In this document: positions 8,418-15,913 of the stretch, one piece after another
Layout of the letters: the number at the start of each line of letters is the position of its first letter
Position numbering within the stretch: the first letter of the stretch is position 1
NCBI RefSeq assembly: GCF_004339565.1
Contig: NZ_SMFZ01000001.1
Location: 2,418,001 to 2,482,000, forward strand
Reading direction: 5' to 3'
DNA length: 64,000 nucleotides
Origin: Pseudonocardia endophytica
Lineage (GTDB): Bacteria; Actinomycetota; Actinomycetes; Mycobacteriales; Pseudonocardiaceae
Made by a program: the position numbers and the translations under genes
The notes under the pieces: model-generated
The model's database searches: none
Seen by the model: only the letters and a program-made list of their open reading frames with translations
Told to the model about the DNA's origin: nothing

Positions 8418-9218
8418 TCAGTGCGTGCGGTACTGGGCGAACTCCGGTTGGCGCTTCTCGTTGAAGGCCGTGATCCCCTCCTGTGCCTCGGCGGACTCCC
8501 CGAAGAGCTTGAGCGACGAGTACGCCATCTGACCGACCCCCGCGAAGTGCTCGGTGTCGGAGTTGAACGACTGTTTGAGGACCTTCAGCGCGGTGGGCGA
8601 GAGCCGGAGGATCTCGTCCGCCCAGGCGCGGACCTCGGACCGCAGGTCGGCCGCCGGGACCACCTTGTTGACCAGGCCCCACGCCTCGGCCTGCTCGGGC
8701 GAGTACTTCCGGCAGAGGAACCAGATCTCCCGCGCGCGCTTCTCCCCGATGGCGCGGGCCATCAGGCCGGTGCCGAAGCCGGCGTCGAAGGAACCGACCC
8801 TCGGGCCGTTCTGCCCGAAGACGGCGCTGTCGGCGGAGATGGTCAGGTCACAGAGCAGGTGCAGCACGTGGCCGCCGCCGATCGCGAACCCGTTGACGGC
8901 CGCGATGACCGGCTTGGGGACGTCCCGGATCACCCGGTGCAGCGCGTCGACCTCGAACAGCCCGGTCTCCGACGGGCCGTAGTCACCCGACTCCATGCGC
9001 TGCTTCTGGTCGCCACCGGTGCAGAACGCCTTCTCTCCGGCCCCGGTGAGCGCGACGACACCGACCGCGTCGTCGGCCCACGCCAGCTTGAACGCGTGCA
9101 CCAGCTCGTCGACGGTGCGTGCGCGAAAGGCGTTGTAGCGGTCCGGCCGGTCGATCGTGATCCACGCGAGGCCGCTCTCGACCTCGTAGCTGATGTCCGT
9201 GAACTCCTCGGGCTTCAT
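8418..9218 (-). CDS. badI: BadI-like 2-ketocyclohexanecarboxyl-CoA hydrolase
   Basis: The protein is 266 residues of the MenB/BadI branch of crotonases. Diagnostic stretches are AFCTGGDQ (64-71), LHRVIRDVPKPVIA (93-106), [27 protein letters not shown] (138-150, with D145 at the MenB/BadI catalytic position), REIWFLCRKYS and SFNSDTEHFAG near the C-terminus; the last three match BadI of R. palustris closely as I remember it. BadI hydrolytically opens the 2-ketocyclohexane ring to give pimelyl-CoA. ATG 9218 lies six bases after GGAAGG; a GTG at 9224 is too close. The promoter holds a GGTCAGTCC site at 9292-9300. MenB itself is unlikely because there is no menaquinone context. Confidence 0.8.
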   Translation of the reverse strand: MKPEEFTDISYEVESGLAWITIDRPDRYNAFRARTVDELVHAFKLAWADDAVGVVALTGAGEKAFCTGGDQKQRMESGDYGPSETGLFEVDALHRVIRDVPKPVIAAVNGFAIGGGHVLHLLCDLTISADSAVFGQNGPRVGSFDAGFGTGLMARAIGEKRAREIWFLCRKYSPEQAEAWGLVNKVVPAADLRSEVRAWADEILRLSPTALKVLKQSFNSDTEHFAGVGQMAYSSLKLFGESAEAQEGITAFNEKRQPEFAQYRTH

Positions 9219-9291
9219 GCCCACCCTTCCTCGACGGTGCGGAAGGCTGCATCGGAGCGCCTGCGCGGCGCGCGACCAGCGAACCTGATTT

Positions 9292-9300
9292 GGACTGACC
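9292..9300 (-). promoter_or_regulatory. GGTCAGTCC operator half-site next to a TATAAA box
   Basis: On the minus strand the sequence reads TATAAAAGGTCAGTCC, with a -10-like TATAAA (9307-9302) immediately followed by GGTCAGTCC. The nonamer is identical to 1667-1675 in front of the second acyl-CoA dehydrogenase. The position over the likely start site fits repression. Confidence 0.5.
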
Positions 9301-9366
9301 TTTTATATCATTCTCATGTGTGCTCGTCGCCGGCTGCCATCGCCACCTCGCGTTCGCTCGGATCTT

Positions 9367-9394
9367 TTGGTCTGTTCTTTGATATGGTCTGTCC
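9367..9394 (+). promoter_or_regulatory. 28-base promoter box, second copy
   Basis: This copy starts TTGGTC, then GTTCTTTG, TATGGTC and TGTCC. It differs from 1664-1691 at only five of 28 positions and sits 27 bases before the ATG at 9422. It contains two GGTCTGT half-sites 17 bases apart. Confidence 0.55.
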
Positions 9395-9421
9395 GCAGAT
9401 ATCTCGCGTGGAAGGATGGAC

Positions 9422-10243
9422 ATGTCCGATCGGCACGGCCCGGCACCCGCTCCGACGACGCTGCACCTCACCGAGCATCCGGGCGGCGTGGTCGTACTGA
9501 CGCTGAACCGTCCGGACCGCGCCAATGCGATGACCGCGACGATGTTCGACGAGCTGGCGGACGTCGCGCACCTGCTCGAGCGCCGGGACGACGCGCGAGT
9601 CCTGGTGGTCACGGGCGCCGGACGGGCGTTCTGCGCCGGGTACGACCTCGCCGACGCCGAACGGCTCCCGGAGCTGGGTGCCGTCGGCATGCTGGATCTG
9701 CAGGAACGCGCTGCCCGCGCGCTGTTGGCGCTCCGCTCGGTCCGGGTCCCCGTCGTCGCCGCCGTCAACGGGGCGGCCGCCGGTGGAGGCATGGCGCTCG
9801 CGCTCGCCGCCGACATCCGGATCGGCTCCCCGAACGCCCGCTTTGTGGCCTCGTTCGTCACGATCGGGCTCTCCGCCGGCGACCTGGGCACGTCATGGCT
9901 CCTTCCGCGGCTCATCGGCCCCGCCGCGGCCGCCGAGCTCGTCTTCACGGGGCGCACGATGTCCGCCGACGAGGCCGAGCGCAGGGGCCTCCTCAACCGC
10001 ATCGTCCCGGCGGACCAGCTGCTGCCGACCGTGCGCGAGCTCGCGGGTCAGATCTGTCGCAACTCGCCGGCAGGCGTGCGGATGTCGAAGCGCGCGATGC
10101 ACGCCAACTTGGAGATCGGCTCGTACGCGGCCGCCCTGGAACTCGAGAACCGCGGGCAGGCCGTGCTCAGCCGCACGCGGGACATGAGCGAGGCACTCGA
10201 CGCGTTCCGGGCGGGCCGTGAGCCCGTGTTCCGAGGAGAATGA
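9422..10243 (+). CDS. Crotonase-family protein lacking the hydratase glutamates
   Basis: The protein is about 273 residues with an enoyl-CoA hydratase/isomerase fold: LTLNRPDRANAMT, AFCAGYDL, GAAAGGGMALALAADIRIG and GLSAGDLGTSWLLPRLIG. The first hydratase glutamate is alanine (GGGMALA instead of GGG-ELA) and the second position is hydrophobic; the aspartate in SAGDLGT remains. It is therefore more likely an isomerase, hydrolase or lyase than a simple hydratase. ATG 9422 is six bases after GGAAGG; the ATG at 9416 abuts that site. It is divergent from the BadI-like gene and carries the pathway promoter box, so it probably acts on the same substrate family. Confidence 0.82.
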   Translation: MSDRHGPAPAPTTLHLTEHPGGVVVLTLNRPDRANAMTATMFDELADVAHLLERRDDARVLVVTGAGRAFCAGYDLADAERLPELGAVGMLDLQERAARALLALRSVRVPVVAAVNGAAAGGGMALALAADIRIGSPNARFVASFVTIGLSAGDLGTSWLLPRLIGPAAAAELVFTGRTMSADEAERRGLLNRIVPADQLLPTVRELAGQICRNSPAGVRMSKRAMHANLEIGSYAAALELENRGQAVLSRTRDMSEALDAFRAGREPVFRGE

Positions 10244-10319
10244 CGGCCTGCCGGCATGCCGCATCCCGAAGCCCGGGTTCGTGCTCACCACGACCGGTTC
10301 CGCCGGGCGGCGAGCGGAG

Positions 10320-11792
10320 TCAGCTCTGTCGATCCCGCGCCAGGACCGCGTCGCCGTCGGGCGAGGACACTCGGCCGCTCTCCGGTGGCCGGTCCCCCTG
10401 CGCCGTCCGCACCGACGGTCTCCGGGAGAACTCCGCCCCCGGATGCTCCGATGCGGTCGGCCGGCACGACCGGAAACCGTCGAACAGCCGGTGCCGCCGC
10501 ATCCCGTACTCGATCGGGATCTCCTGGAGGACCTCCCGCAGCACCGCTCCCCGGTCCACCCCGGGCGTCCGCAGCGTGCGGCTCAACCCCACCACCAGCC
10601 GCCGGGGGCTGATGACGGCCTCGACCGGACGCGCCCGGTTGAACGTGTCCGACAGGTTCGGCCCGGTACTGCCCGAGAACGTCCGCAGGACCTCACGGAT
10701 CAGCGGGCTCGTCGGTCCGGGACGGGTCTCCCGGTTGCCCCAGTGATAGGTCGAGATCGTGTCCGCGTCACGCTCGGCCTCCCAGCGCCGCACCGCGGCG
10801 TCCAGCTCGACGGGGTCGTCGAGGTGCACCGCGGCCGTCTCGCCGAGGAGACGCCCGAACTTCAACGCGTCCCGCATCCCGTTCCCGGTCGTGGGGTCCT
10901 TGAAGTGGCCGGAGTCGCCGGCGAGTGCCCAGCCGGGGCCCGACGAACGCCGGTAGTAGGACGCCAGATCCGCCGTCGTCCGCTGTGAGCTGACGTTCGT
11001 CGCGCCCTCGATCCGTTCCCGGACCCGGGGGTTGCGCTGCATCACGCCTTCCCACTCGGCGTCGGGGTCGGCGCGGAACCGCGGGATCAGCGCCGCGTCC
11101 ACCATGTTCACGACCACCATCCGCCCGGCCGGGCACGACGGCAGCACCAGGACGGAGTCGCCCTCCTCGCGGTAGATCTGCATGGCGTCCGGGGCATCGT
11201 CCCCCATCGGATCGTCCACGTAGCGGAACGCGAAGCCCCGGCCGTTCCTCGATGACCGGTACGGCTCCCACGAGCCCACCTCGGCCGCGACCTGGGAGCG
11301 CCGCCCGTCGGCACCGACCACGAGTGACGCGTGGATCTCGTACTCGTCGGTCTTCGTCCGGCAGCGGACACCGGCGACCCGTCCGTCGGTGTGCACCACC
11401 GAGTCGACGTTGACCCCCTCGCGGATCTCCGCCCCGGCGGCCCTGGCCGCGTCCACGAGTGCCTTGTCCTGCAGCGTCCGCGGGATGCACAGTCCGAAGT
11501 CGATACCGGAGAACGGCCGGAACCGCTCCCGGATCTCGACGTCCCCGTCCTGGAGGGTGAGGAACCTCGAGCGCGAAGGGTTCATCGCGAGGATCGCGTC
11601 GAGCGCACCCTGCCGCTGCAGCTCCTGGACACCGTTGGGCACCAGCACGTGCGTGGACATCGTGTCCGACGGGAACCGGCTCTTGTCGACGACGACGACG
11701 GAGCGGCCTGCCCTGGCAAGGGGTGCCGCGGCGGCCGCTCCGGCGCACCGGGCCCCCACGATGACGACGTCGACCTTCTCCACCCTGGTCAT
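10320..11792 (-). CDS. FAD-dependent oxidoreductase (PHBH/geranylgeranyl-reductase-like)
   Basis: The protein is 490 residues with the three FAD motifs of this fold: DVVIVGARCAGAAAA at 8-22, VVGADGRRSQ at 158-167, and ALAGDSGHFKDPTTGNGM near 289-306. The second glycine of the first motif is followed by ARC rather than the usual GPAG, a variant seen in aromatic and polyketide hydroxylase relatives. About 80 residues after FNRARPVEAV are arginine-rich and unusual. The gene is convergent with the crotonase before it and downstream, same strand, of an NTF2-fold gene. Inference: a monooxygenase or dehydrogenase of unknown substrate. Confidence 0.82.
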   Translation of the reverse strand: MTRVEKVDVVIVGARCAGAAAAAPLARAGRSVVVVDKSRFPSDTMSTHVLVPNGVQELQRQGALDAILAMNPSRSRFLTLQDGDVEIRERFRPFSGIDFGLCIPRTLQDKALVDAARAAGAEIREGVNVDSVVHTDGRVAGVRCRTKTDEYEIHASLVVGADGRRSQVAAEVGSWEPYRSSRNGRGFAFRYVDDPMGDDAPDAMQIYREEGDSVLVLPSCPAGRMVVVNMVDAALIPRFRADPDAEWEGVMQRNPRVRERIEGATNVSSQRTTADLASYYRRSSGPGWALAGDSGHFKDPTTGNGMRDALKFGRLLGETAAVHLDDPVELDAAVRRWEAERDADTISTYHWGNRETRPGPTSPLIREVLRTFSGSTGPNLSDTFNRARPVEAVISPRRLVVGLSRTLRTPGVDRGAVLREVLQEIPIEYGMRRHRLFDGFRSCRPTASEHPGAEFSRRPSVRTAQGDRPPESGRVSSPDGDAVLARDRQS

Positions 11793-11804
11793 CAGGGATA
11801 CCCG

Positions 11805-12239
11805 TCAGGCGATCCCGATCGCCCGCAGCAGGGCGATCGAGTCGTAGAAGGCGTGCACCGAGACCGCGCGTCCCTCGCTGTCGACCTCCCACACATCGGC
11901 ACCCGGGATCGAGAAGGAGGCGTTGCTCGCGGGTACCCCCGCCGGGAACTCACCGAGGTGGGTCCCGGTCATCATCCAGGCACAGGCGACGCGGGCATGC
12001 TGCTCGTCGACGAGCGGAGCCCCGACCGCCTCGAACCGGATGTCGGGAAAGCCCGTCCAGGCCCCGCCGAAGAACCCCCCTGCTCCCTCATGGTCGGTCA
12101 GCGGCTCGGGCAGCAGCGGATCGGTCCAATGCACCTTCGGGTGGATGACCTCGAGGGCGATGCTCGGGTCACGCTGGTTCCAGGCATCGAAGTAGCGCTG
12201 CGGGTACGCCTCGAGCGCGGAGCGGGCAGTCACGGCCAT
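11805..12239 (-). CDS. SnoaL-like (NTF2-fold) protein
   Basis: The protein is 144 residues and matches the SnoaL/NTF2 fold: helix ALEAYPQRYFDAWNQRD, the WTDPLLPEPLTDHEGAGGFF segment and later strands ARVACAWMMTGTHLGEF and ADVWEVDSEGRAVSVHAFYDS. Members are cyclases, isomerases or small hydrolases. An AAAGGA ribosome site precedes the ATG. It ends 12 bases before the FAD oxidoreductase start, so the two form one transcript and may act on one substrate. Confidence 0.78.
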   Translation of the reverse strand: MAVTARSALEAYPQRYFDAWNQRDPSIALEVIHPKVHWTDPLLPEPLTDHEGAGGFFGGAWTGFPDIRFEAVGAPLVDEQHARVACAWMMTGTHLGEFPAGVPASNASFSIPGADVWEVDSEGRAVSVHAFYDSIALLRAIGIA

Positions 12240-12468
12240 CGGAGTCCTTTCGTCGTGCGACGCGCTGCCGGAAACCGGGATTCGTCGCGAACGACCTCAC
12301 CTTCGTGGACACCGTTACCGGGGACGTCCTCCTCCGGGGGTAGATCCGGTACTCGCCGGGAGACCACGTCGTGTGCCGTCAACGATCGCCCGACGACGTC
12401 GGCCCGCCGTGTCCCCCGATGCGCACACCCACCTTCGACGAGATCGCCCGTCGCGGCGACGCCATGAA

Positions 12469-12651
12469 CATCTCGACCCACTGCGGGTTGGGGTTGCCGA
12501 TCTGATCGCAGAGGGGCAGGCCGTCGGTGTGATCCGTACCGATCTGGACGTACACCTGGTCACCCTCGCTATCGACGGCATAACAGGATGGTCCTACCCC
12601 TGGTATCGGGAAGGTGGCGGTCTCGCTCCCGAGGAGATCGGTGAATCAGTG
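12469..12651 (+). pseudogene. TetR-family regulator C-terminal fragment
   Basis: The stretch reads LRVGVADLIAEGQAVGVIRTD, then LDVHLVTLAIDGITGWSYPWYREGGGLAPEEIGESV, the ligand-domain end of a TetR regulator, with no DNA-binding half upstream. It is joined directly to an IS3 fragment in another frame. The rest of 12240-12468 is non-coding as far as I can see and includes the promoter of the SnoaL-like gene. Confidence 0.65.
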
Positions 12652-12653
12652 AG

Positions 12654-12925
12654 TCGTGCCTGCGTGACTGGCGCGATCGCCCGTCAGCGCCCGATCTGCA
12701 GCTGGTGGAGGTGATCCGTGACATCCACGCACGCTCGCGGCAGACCTATGGCTCCCCGCGCGTGCACGCCGAACTGCTCCTGGGCACCGGAGTCCGGGTC
12801 GGACGCAAACGCGTCGGGCGGGTCATGCGCGAACACGGCATCGTCTCGGTGCACTGTCGGCGACGACGGGGCTGCACCTGGTCAGACCCGCACGCCGTGC
12901 CCTCGGCGGACCTCGTGGAGCGACA
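12654..12925 (+). mobile_element. IS3-family transposase (OrfB) fragment
   Basis: In one frame the DNA reads CLRDWRDRPSAPDLQLVEVI, RDIHARSRQTYGSPRVHAEL, GTGVRVGRKRVGRVMREHGI and RRRRGCTWSDPHAVPSADLVER. This is the helical region before the DDE integrase domain of IS3 OrfB. Everything beyond DLVER, including the whole catalytic core, is missing, and no terminal inverted repeats are seen. It is a dead remnant fused to a TetR fragment on one side and unrelated DNA on the other. Confidence 0.85.
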
Positions 12926-12983
12926 TGATGACGATGACGAGCGAGAGCACGTTGCGCCGGCCGCCTTCGGTCAATTTTTTGTC

Positions 12984-12998
12984 TTACTGGACAAGTAA
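12984..12998. promoter_or_regulatory. TTACT-N5-AGTAA palindrome followed by GGAGGG-ATG
   Basis: The palindrome TTACTGGACAAGTAA has perfect 5-base arms and is followed by ATAACGGAGGGATG, an apparent ribosome site and start with no convincing protein behind it (the frame runs antisense into the tetR gene). It could be an operator left over from a deleted target gene. The 12926-13021 stretch has no other recognisable content. Confidence 0.35.
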
Positions 12999-13021
12999 AT
13001 AACGGAGGGATGAAGCGCGCG

Positions 13022-13606
13022 TCAAGAGTCCAGCAGGAGTCCGCCGAGCAGCTTCATGACCTCGTCGCGGACCGCGTCCGGGTTCAGCCGGCCCGACGGC
13101 CGGTACCAGCGGGCGACGGAGGTGAACGTGGTGTTCAGCAGGTGGACCGCGACCGCGACGTCGATGTCCGCTCGGATGACGCCCTGCTCGATCCCCTGCC
13201 GCAGCAGGTGTTCCAGCGACCGGTTCACCTGCCGAGCCCAGTCCTGGTAGCCGCGCAGCCCCTCCGCGGAGAGCTGGTGCTGGTCGGCCATCAAGACCTG
13301 GTAGTAGGCCGTGTAGCGAGTCGCGGAGCGGACGTGCAGATCGACGTAGGCCTCGATCTTGGCGCGCGCGTCGCCGGGACTGTCCACGATGCGCTCGATC
13401 CCGTCACGCAGCGGGTAGATGACCTGCTCGACGATGATCTCCAGCAGGCGCTGCTTGGACTTGACGTACTGGTAGACGGTCGGCTTGCTCACGCCGGCCT
13501 CGGTCGCCACGTCCTGCAGGGTTGCCTCGGCGAAGCCGCGCCGCTCGAACACGCGAGCGGCGGCATCGACCAGGGTCTGCACGTCCGTCGAGCGGGGTCG
13601 CCCCAT
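13022..13606 (-). CDS. TetR-family transcriptional regulator
   Basis: The protein is 194 residues. The N-terminal helix-turn-helix is RGFAEATLQDVATEAGVSKPTVYQYVKSKQRLL (about 23-55), followed by a helical ligand domain with HVRSATRYTAYYQVLMADQHQL. GGAGGTGAT precedes the ATG. The gene is divergent from the thiolase operon at 13727, so it very likely represses that operon and itself; an acyl-CoA ligand would be usual for this context. Confidence 0.88.
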   Translation of the reverse strand: MGRPRSTDVQTLVDAAARVFERRGFAEATLQDVATEAGVSKPTVYQYVKSKQRLLEIIVEQVIYPLRDGIERIVDSPGDARAKIEAYVDLHVRSATRYTAYYQVLMADQHQLSAEGLRGYQDWARQVNRSLEHLLRQGIEQGVIRADIDVAVAVHLLNTTFTSVARWYRPSGRLNPDAVRDEVMKLLGGLLLDS

Positions 13607-13659
13607 CCGGTATCACCTCCAGGACCGGATCTTAACTTGACCTATGGGGCAGCAAATGC

Positions 13660-13688
13660 TTGACACCCGACGAACCCGCCCCTAGTTT
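13660..13688 (+). promoter_or_regulatory. Promoter TTGACA-N17-TAGTTT for the thiolase operon
   Basis: A consensus -35 (TTGACA, 13660-13665) is spaced 17 bases from TAGTTT (13683-13688). Around the expected start site lies TTACTCATCAGGCAGTTAA (13691-13709), whose TTACT and AGTTAA ends could be the TetR operator. Confidence 0.65.
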
Positions 13689-13726
13689 TCTTACTCATCA
13701 GGCAGTTAACTCGATGAGGAGGCCGC

Positions 13727-14926
13727 GTGCGGCAGGTCGACATCGTCGGGGTGGGCATCACCCCGTTCGGCAAGCACGAGGACGCCACGCTGGCTCCGCT
13801 GGGCGCAGCCGCGGTCGGCGCAGCGCTGGATGACGCGGGGATCGAGCCGACCGGGGTCGATCTCCTGGTGCACGGCAACGCGATGGCGGGCCTGGTCACC
13901 GGGCAGGAGATGATCCGCGGGCAGGTCGTCGCCGCGGCAGCCGGCCTCGCGGGTGTGCCCGTGCTCAACACCGAGAACGCGTGCGCGACGTCGTCGAGCG
14001 CGCTGCACGTCGCGGTGGCCGGTGTGCGATCCGGCATGTACGAAACGGTCGTCGTGTGCGGCACGGAGAAGATGACCGGGCGGCCGACCAGGCAGGTGCT
14101 CGACGCGATGACCACGGGCACGGACATCGACCGCATCCCGGCCATCACCCGCGAGCTCACCGGCCGCGACGAACCGGCCGAGTCCTTCTACATGGAGGTC
14201 TACGCCCGGATCACCCGGCAGTACATGGAGCGCTCCGGCGCCACCGCGCACGACCTGGCCGAGGTGGCCGCGAAGAACTCCGCACACGGTGCGCTCAACC
14301 CGAACGCGCAGTACCGCCAGGCGCGCAGCGTCGAGGAGATCCTGGCCGGCCGGGTGGTCGCCGACCCGCTCACCATGCTGATGTGCTCGCCGATCGCCGA
14401 CGGTGCCGCCGCGCTGGTGGTCCGGGCAGCCGATCGTCCGCTGCCGGGCGCGGACGCCGAGGGCGCCCGGGTCCGCGTGCTGGCCTCGGCGCTACTCTCC
14501 GGCATCCCCGGCACCGCGGGCGAGCTCCTCGAAGCCCGTACCGCGACGCTCGCTTACGGCCAGGCGGGCATCGGGCCGGAGGACCTGGACGTGGTCGAGG
14601 TGCACGACGCGGCGTCCCCCAACGAACTGATCATGTACGAGGAGCTCGGCCTCTGCGGCCACGGCGAGGGCCCCAAGCTCCTCGCCACCGGTGCCACGCG
14701 GCTGGGCGGGCGGGTACCGGTCAACCCGGACGGCGGATTGGTCTCGCGCGGCCACCCGGTGGGGGCGACCGGGTGCGCGCAGGTCGTGGAGCTGGTCACC
14801 CAGCTGCGAGGCCGGGCCGGTGACCGGCAGGTCCCCGGCGCCCGGCACGGGCTGGCCGAGAACGCCGGCGGCTACGTGCACCCCGACGCCGCCGCCTGCG
14901 CCGTCACGATCCTGGGCCGGCAGTGA
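13727..14926 (+). CDS. Thiolase family protein (SCP2-thiolase-like)
   Basis: The protein is 399 residues of the lipid-transfer/SCPx thiolase branch. The nucleophile is C86 in NTENACATSS; HDAASPNE and SRGHPVGATGC supply the other active-site residues. Such thiolases typically act on branched or side-chain acyl-CoAs. A GAGGAGG site lies four bases before the GTG. The next reading frame overlaps its stop (GTGA). Operon order: thiolase, crotonase remnant, SDR, LLM oxidoreductase, acyl-CoA ligase. Confidence 0.88.
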   Translation: MRQVDIVGVGITPFGKHEDATLAPLGAAAVGAALDDAGIEPTGVDLLVHGNAMAGLVTGQEMIRGQVVAAAAGLAGVPVLNTENACATSSSALHVAVAGVRSGMYETVVVCGTEKMTGRPTRQVLDAMTTGTDIDRIPAITRELTGRDEPAESFYMEVYARITRQYMERSGATAHDLAEVAAKNSAHGALNPNAQYRQARSVEEILAGRVVADPLTMLMCSPIADGAAALVVRAADRPLPGADAEGARVRVLASALLSGIPGTAGELLEARTATLAYGQAGIGPEDLDVVEVHDAASPNELIMYEELGLCGHGEGPKLLATGATRLGGRVPVNPDGGLVSRGHPVGATGCAQVVELVTQLRGRAGDRQVPGARHGLAENAGGYVHPDAAACAVTILGRQ

Positions 14927-15117
14927 CGTCCCCAGTGCAGGTGGCCAGGCGGGACGCCGCGCTGTGGTTGCACCTCGACCGGCCCGCGGCCCTCAACGGG
15001 CTCAGTGACGACCCGCCCGCCGCCCTCGACGCCGGGCTCGAGCTGGTGCTGGCGTGCGACCTCGTCGCCGCCGCCCGCTCCGGTCTTCCCCACCCCGAAC
15101 AGGAGTTCCTGACATGA
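14923..15117 (+). pseudogene. Enoyl-CoA hydratase remnant with large internal deletion
   Basis: The 64-residue frame starts VARRDAALWLHLDRPAALNGLS, the standard crotonase N-terminus, and then passes directly to ALDAGLELVLACDLVAAARSG, which belongs about 70 residues further on (the GGG-ELALACD segment). It ends after about 15 more residues. It retains coupled translation: GTGA overlap with the thiolase stop and ATGA overlap with the SDR start. Non-functional as a hydratase, but it may still serve translational coupling. Confidence 0.8.
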
Positions 15118-15902
15118 CCGACCTGCTCAGCCTGAGCGGACGCACCGTGCTGGTCACCGGTGCGGGACAGGGCGTCGGCCGCCAGACCGCCCTGCTGGCC
15201 GCCGCGCACGGCGCGACGGTGGTCGTGAACGACTACCACCTCGACCGCGCCGAGGCCGTCCACGCGGAGATCACCGAGGCCGGCGGCACGGCGCTCGCCG
15301 TGCGCTGCGACGTCACCGCTCTCGACGAGATCACCGACATGGTCGAACGCGCCGAGGCCGCCGTCGGCACCATCGACGTCCTGGTCAACAACGCCGGCAA
15401 CGCCGGGCCCGCCCAGGACCCGATGGCCACCGCACCGCCGTTCTGGGAGACCGGGCCCAAGGACTGGGAGCCGTGGATGGGCACCAGCTACTTCGGGGTG
15501 CTGAACTGCTCGCGCGCGGTGCTGCCCGGCATGGTGGAGCGCCGGTACGGCCGCGTGGTCACGGTGATCTCCGACGCCGGCCGCGTCGGCGACCCGAACC
15601 TGGTCGTCTACGGCGGTGCCAAGGCCGGCGCGGCCGGGTTCTCCCGCGGCCTCGCCCGCGCGACCGGCCGGTACGGGGTCACCGTCAACTGCGTCGCGCT
15701 CTCGGCGATCCGCACCCCGGGCGTGGCGACCGCGACCGCGAACGACGCGCTGGTCGCCGCGATGCTCAAGCAGTACGTCATCCGCCGACTCGGTGAGCCG
15801 AGCGACGCCGCCAACATGATCCTCTTCCTCGCCTCCGACGCCGCCTCGTGGATCACCGGGCAGACCTACCCGGTCAACGGCGGCTTCTCGCTCAACCAGT
15901 GA
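15114..15902 (+). CDS. SDR-family oxidoreductase
   Basis: The protein is 262 residues: cofactor motif TGAGQGVG near 16-23, NDYH after the second strand, NNAGNAG, then VISDAGRVGDPNLVVYGGAKAG with the Ser, Tyr and Lys of the catalytic triad, and a GQTYPVNGG end. An insertion between NNAG and the catalytic serine (PMATAPPFWETGPKDWEPWM) is longer than in FabG and suggests a specialised 3-hydroxyacyl-CoA substrate. ATG 15114 overlaps the remnant's stop and follows AGGAG. Confidence 0.87.
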   Translation: MTDLLSLSGRTVLVTGAGQGVGRQTALLAAAHGATVVVNDYHLDRAEAVHAEITEAGGTALAVRCDVTALDEITDMVERAEAAVGTIDVLVNNAGNAGPAQDPMATAPPFWETGPKDWEPWMGTSYFGVLNCSRAVLPGMVERRYGRVVTVISDAGRVGDPNLVVYGGAKAGAAGFSRGLARATGRYGVTVNCVALSAIRTPGVATATANDALVAAMLKQYVIRRLGEPSDAANMILFLASDAASWITGQTYPVNGGFSLNQ

Positions 15903-15913
15903 GGGCCGAGCAC

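Noticed and set aside
8418..9218. MenB (naphthoate synthase) assignment
   Set aside because: Although the fold and catalytic Asp agree, the sequence stretches match BadI better and no menaquinone genes are near.
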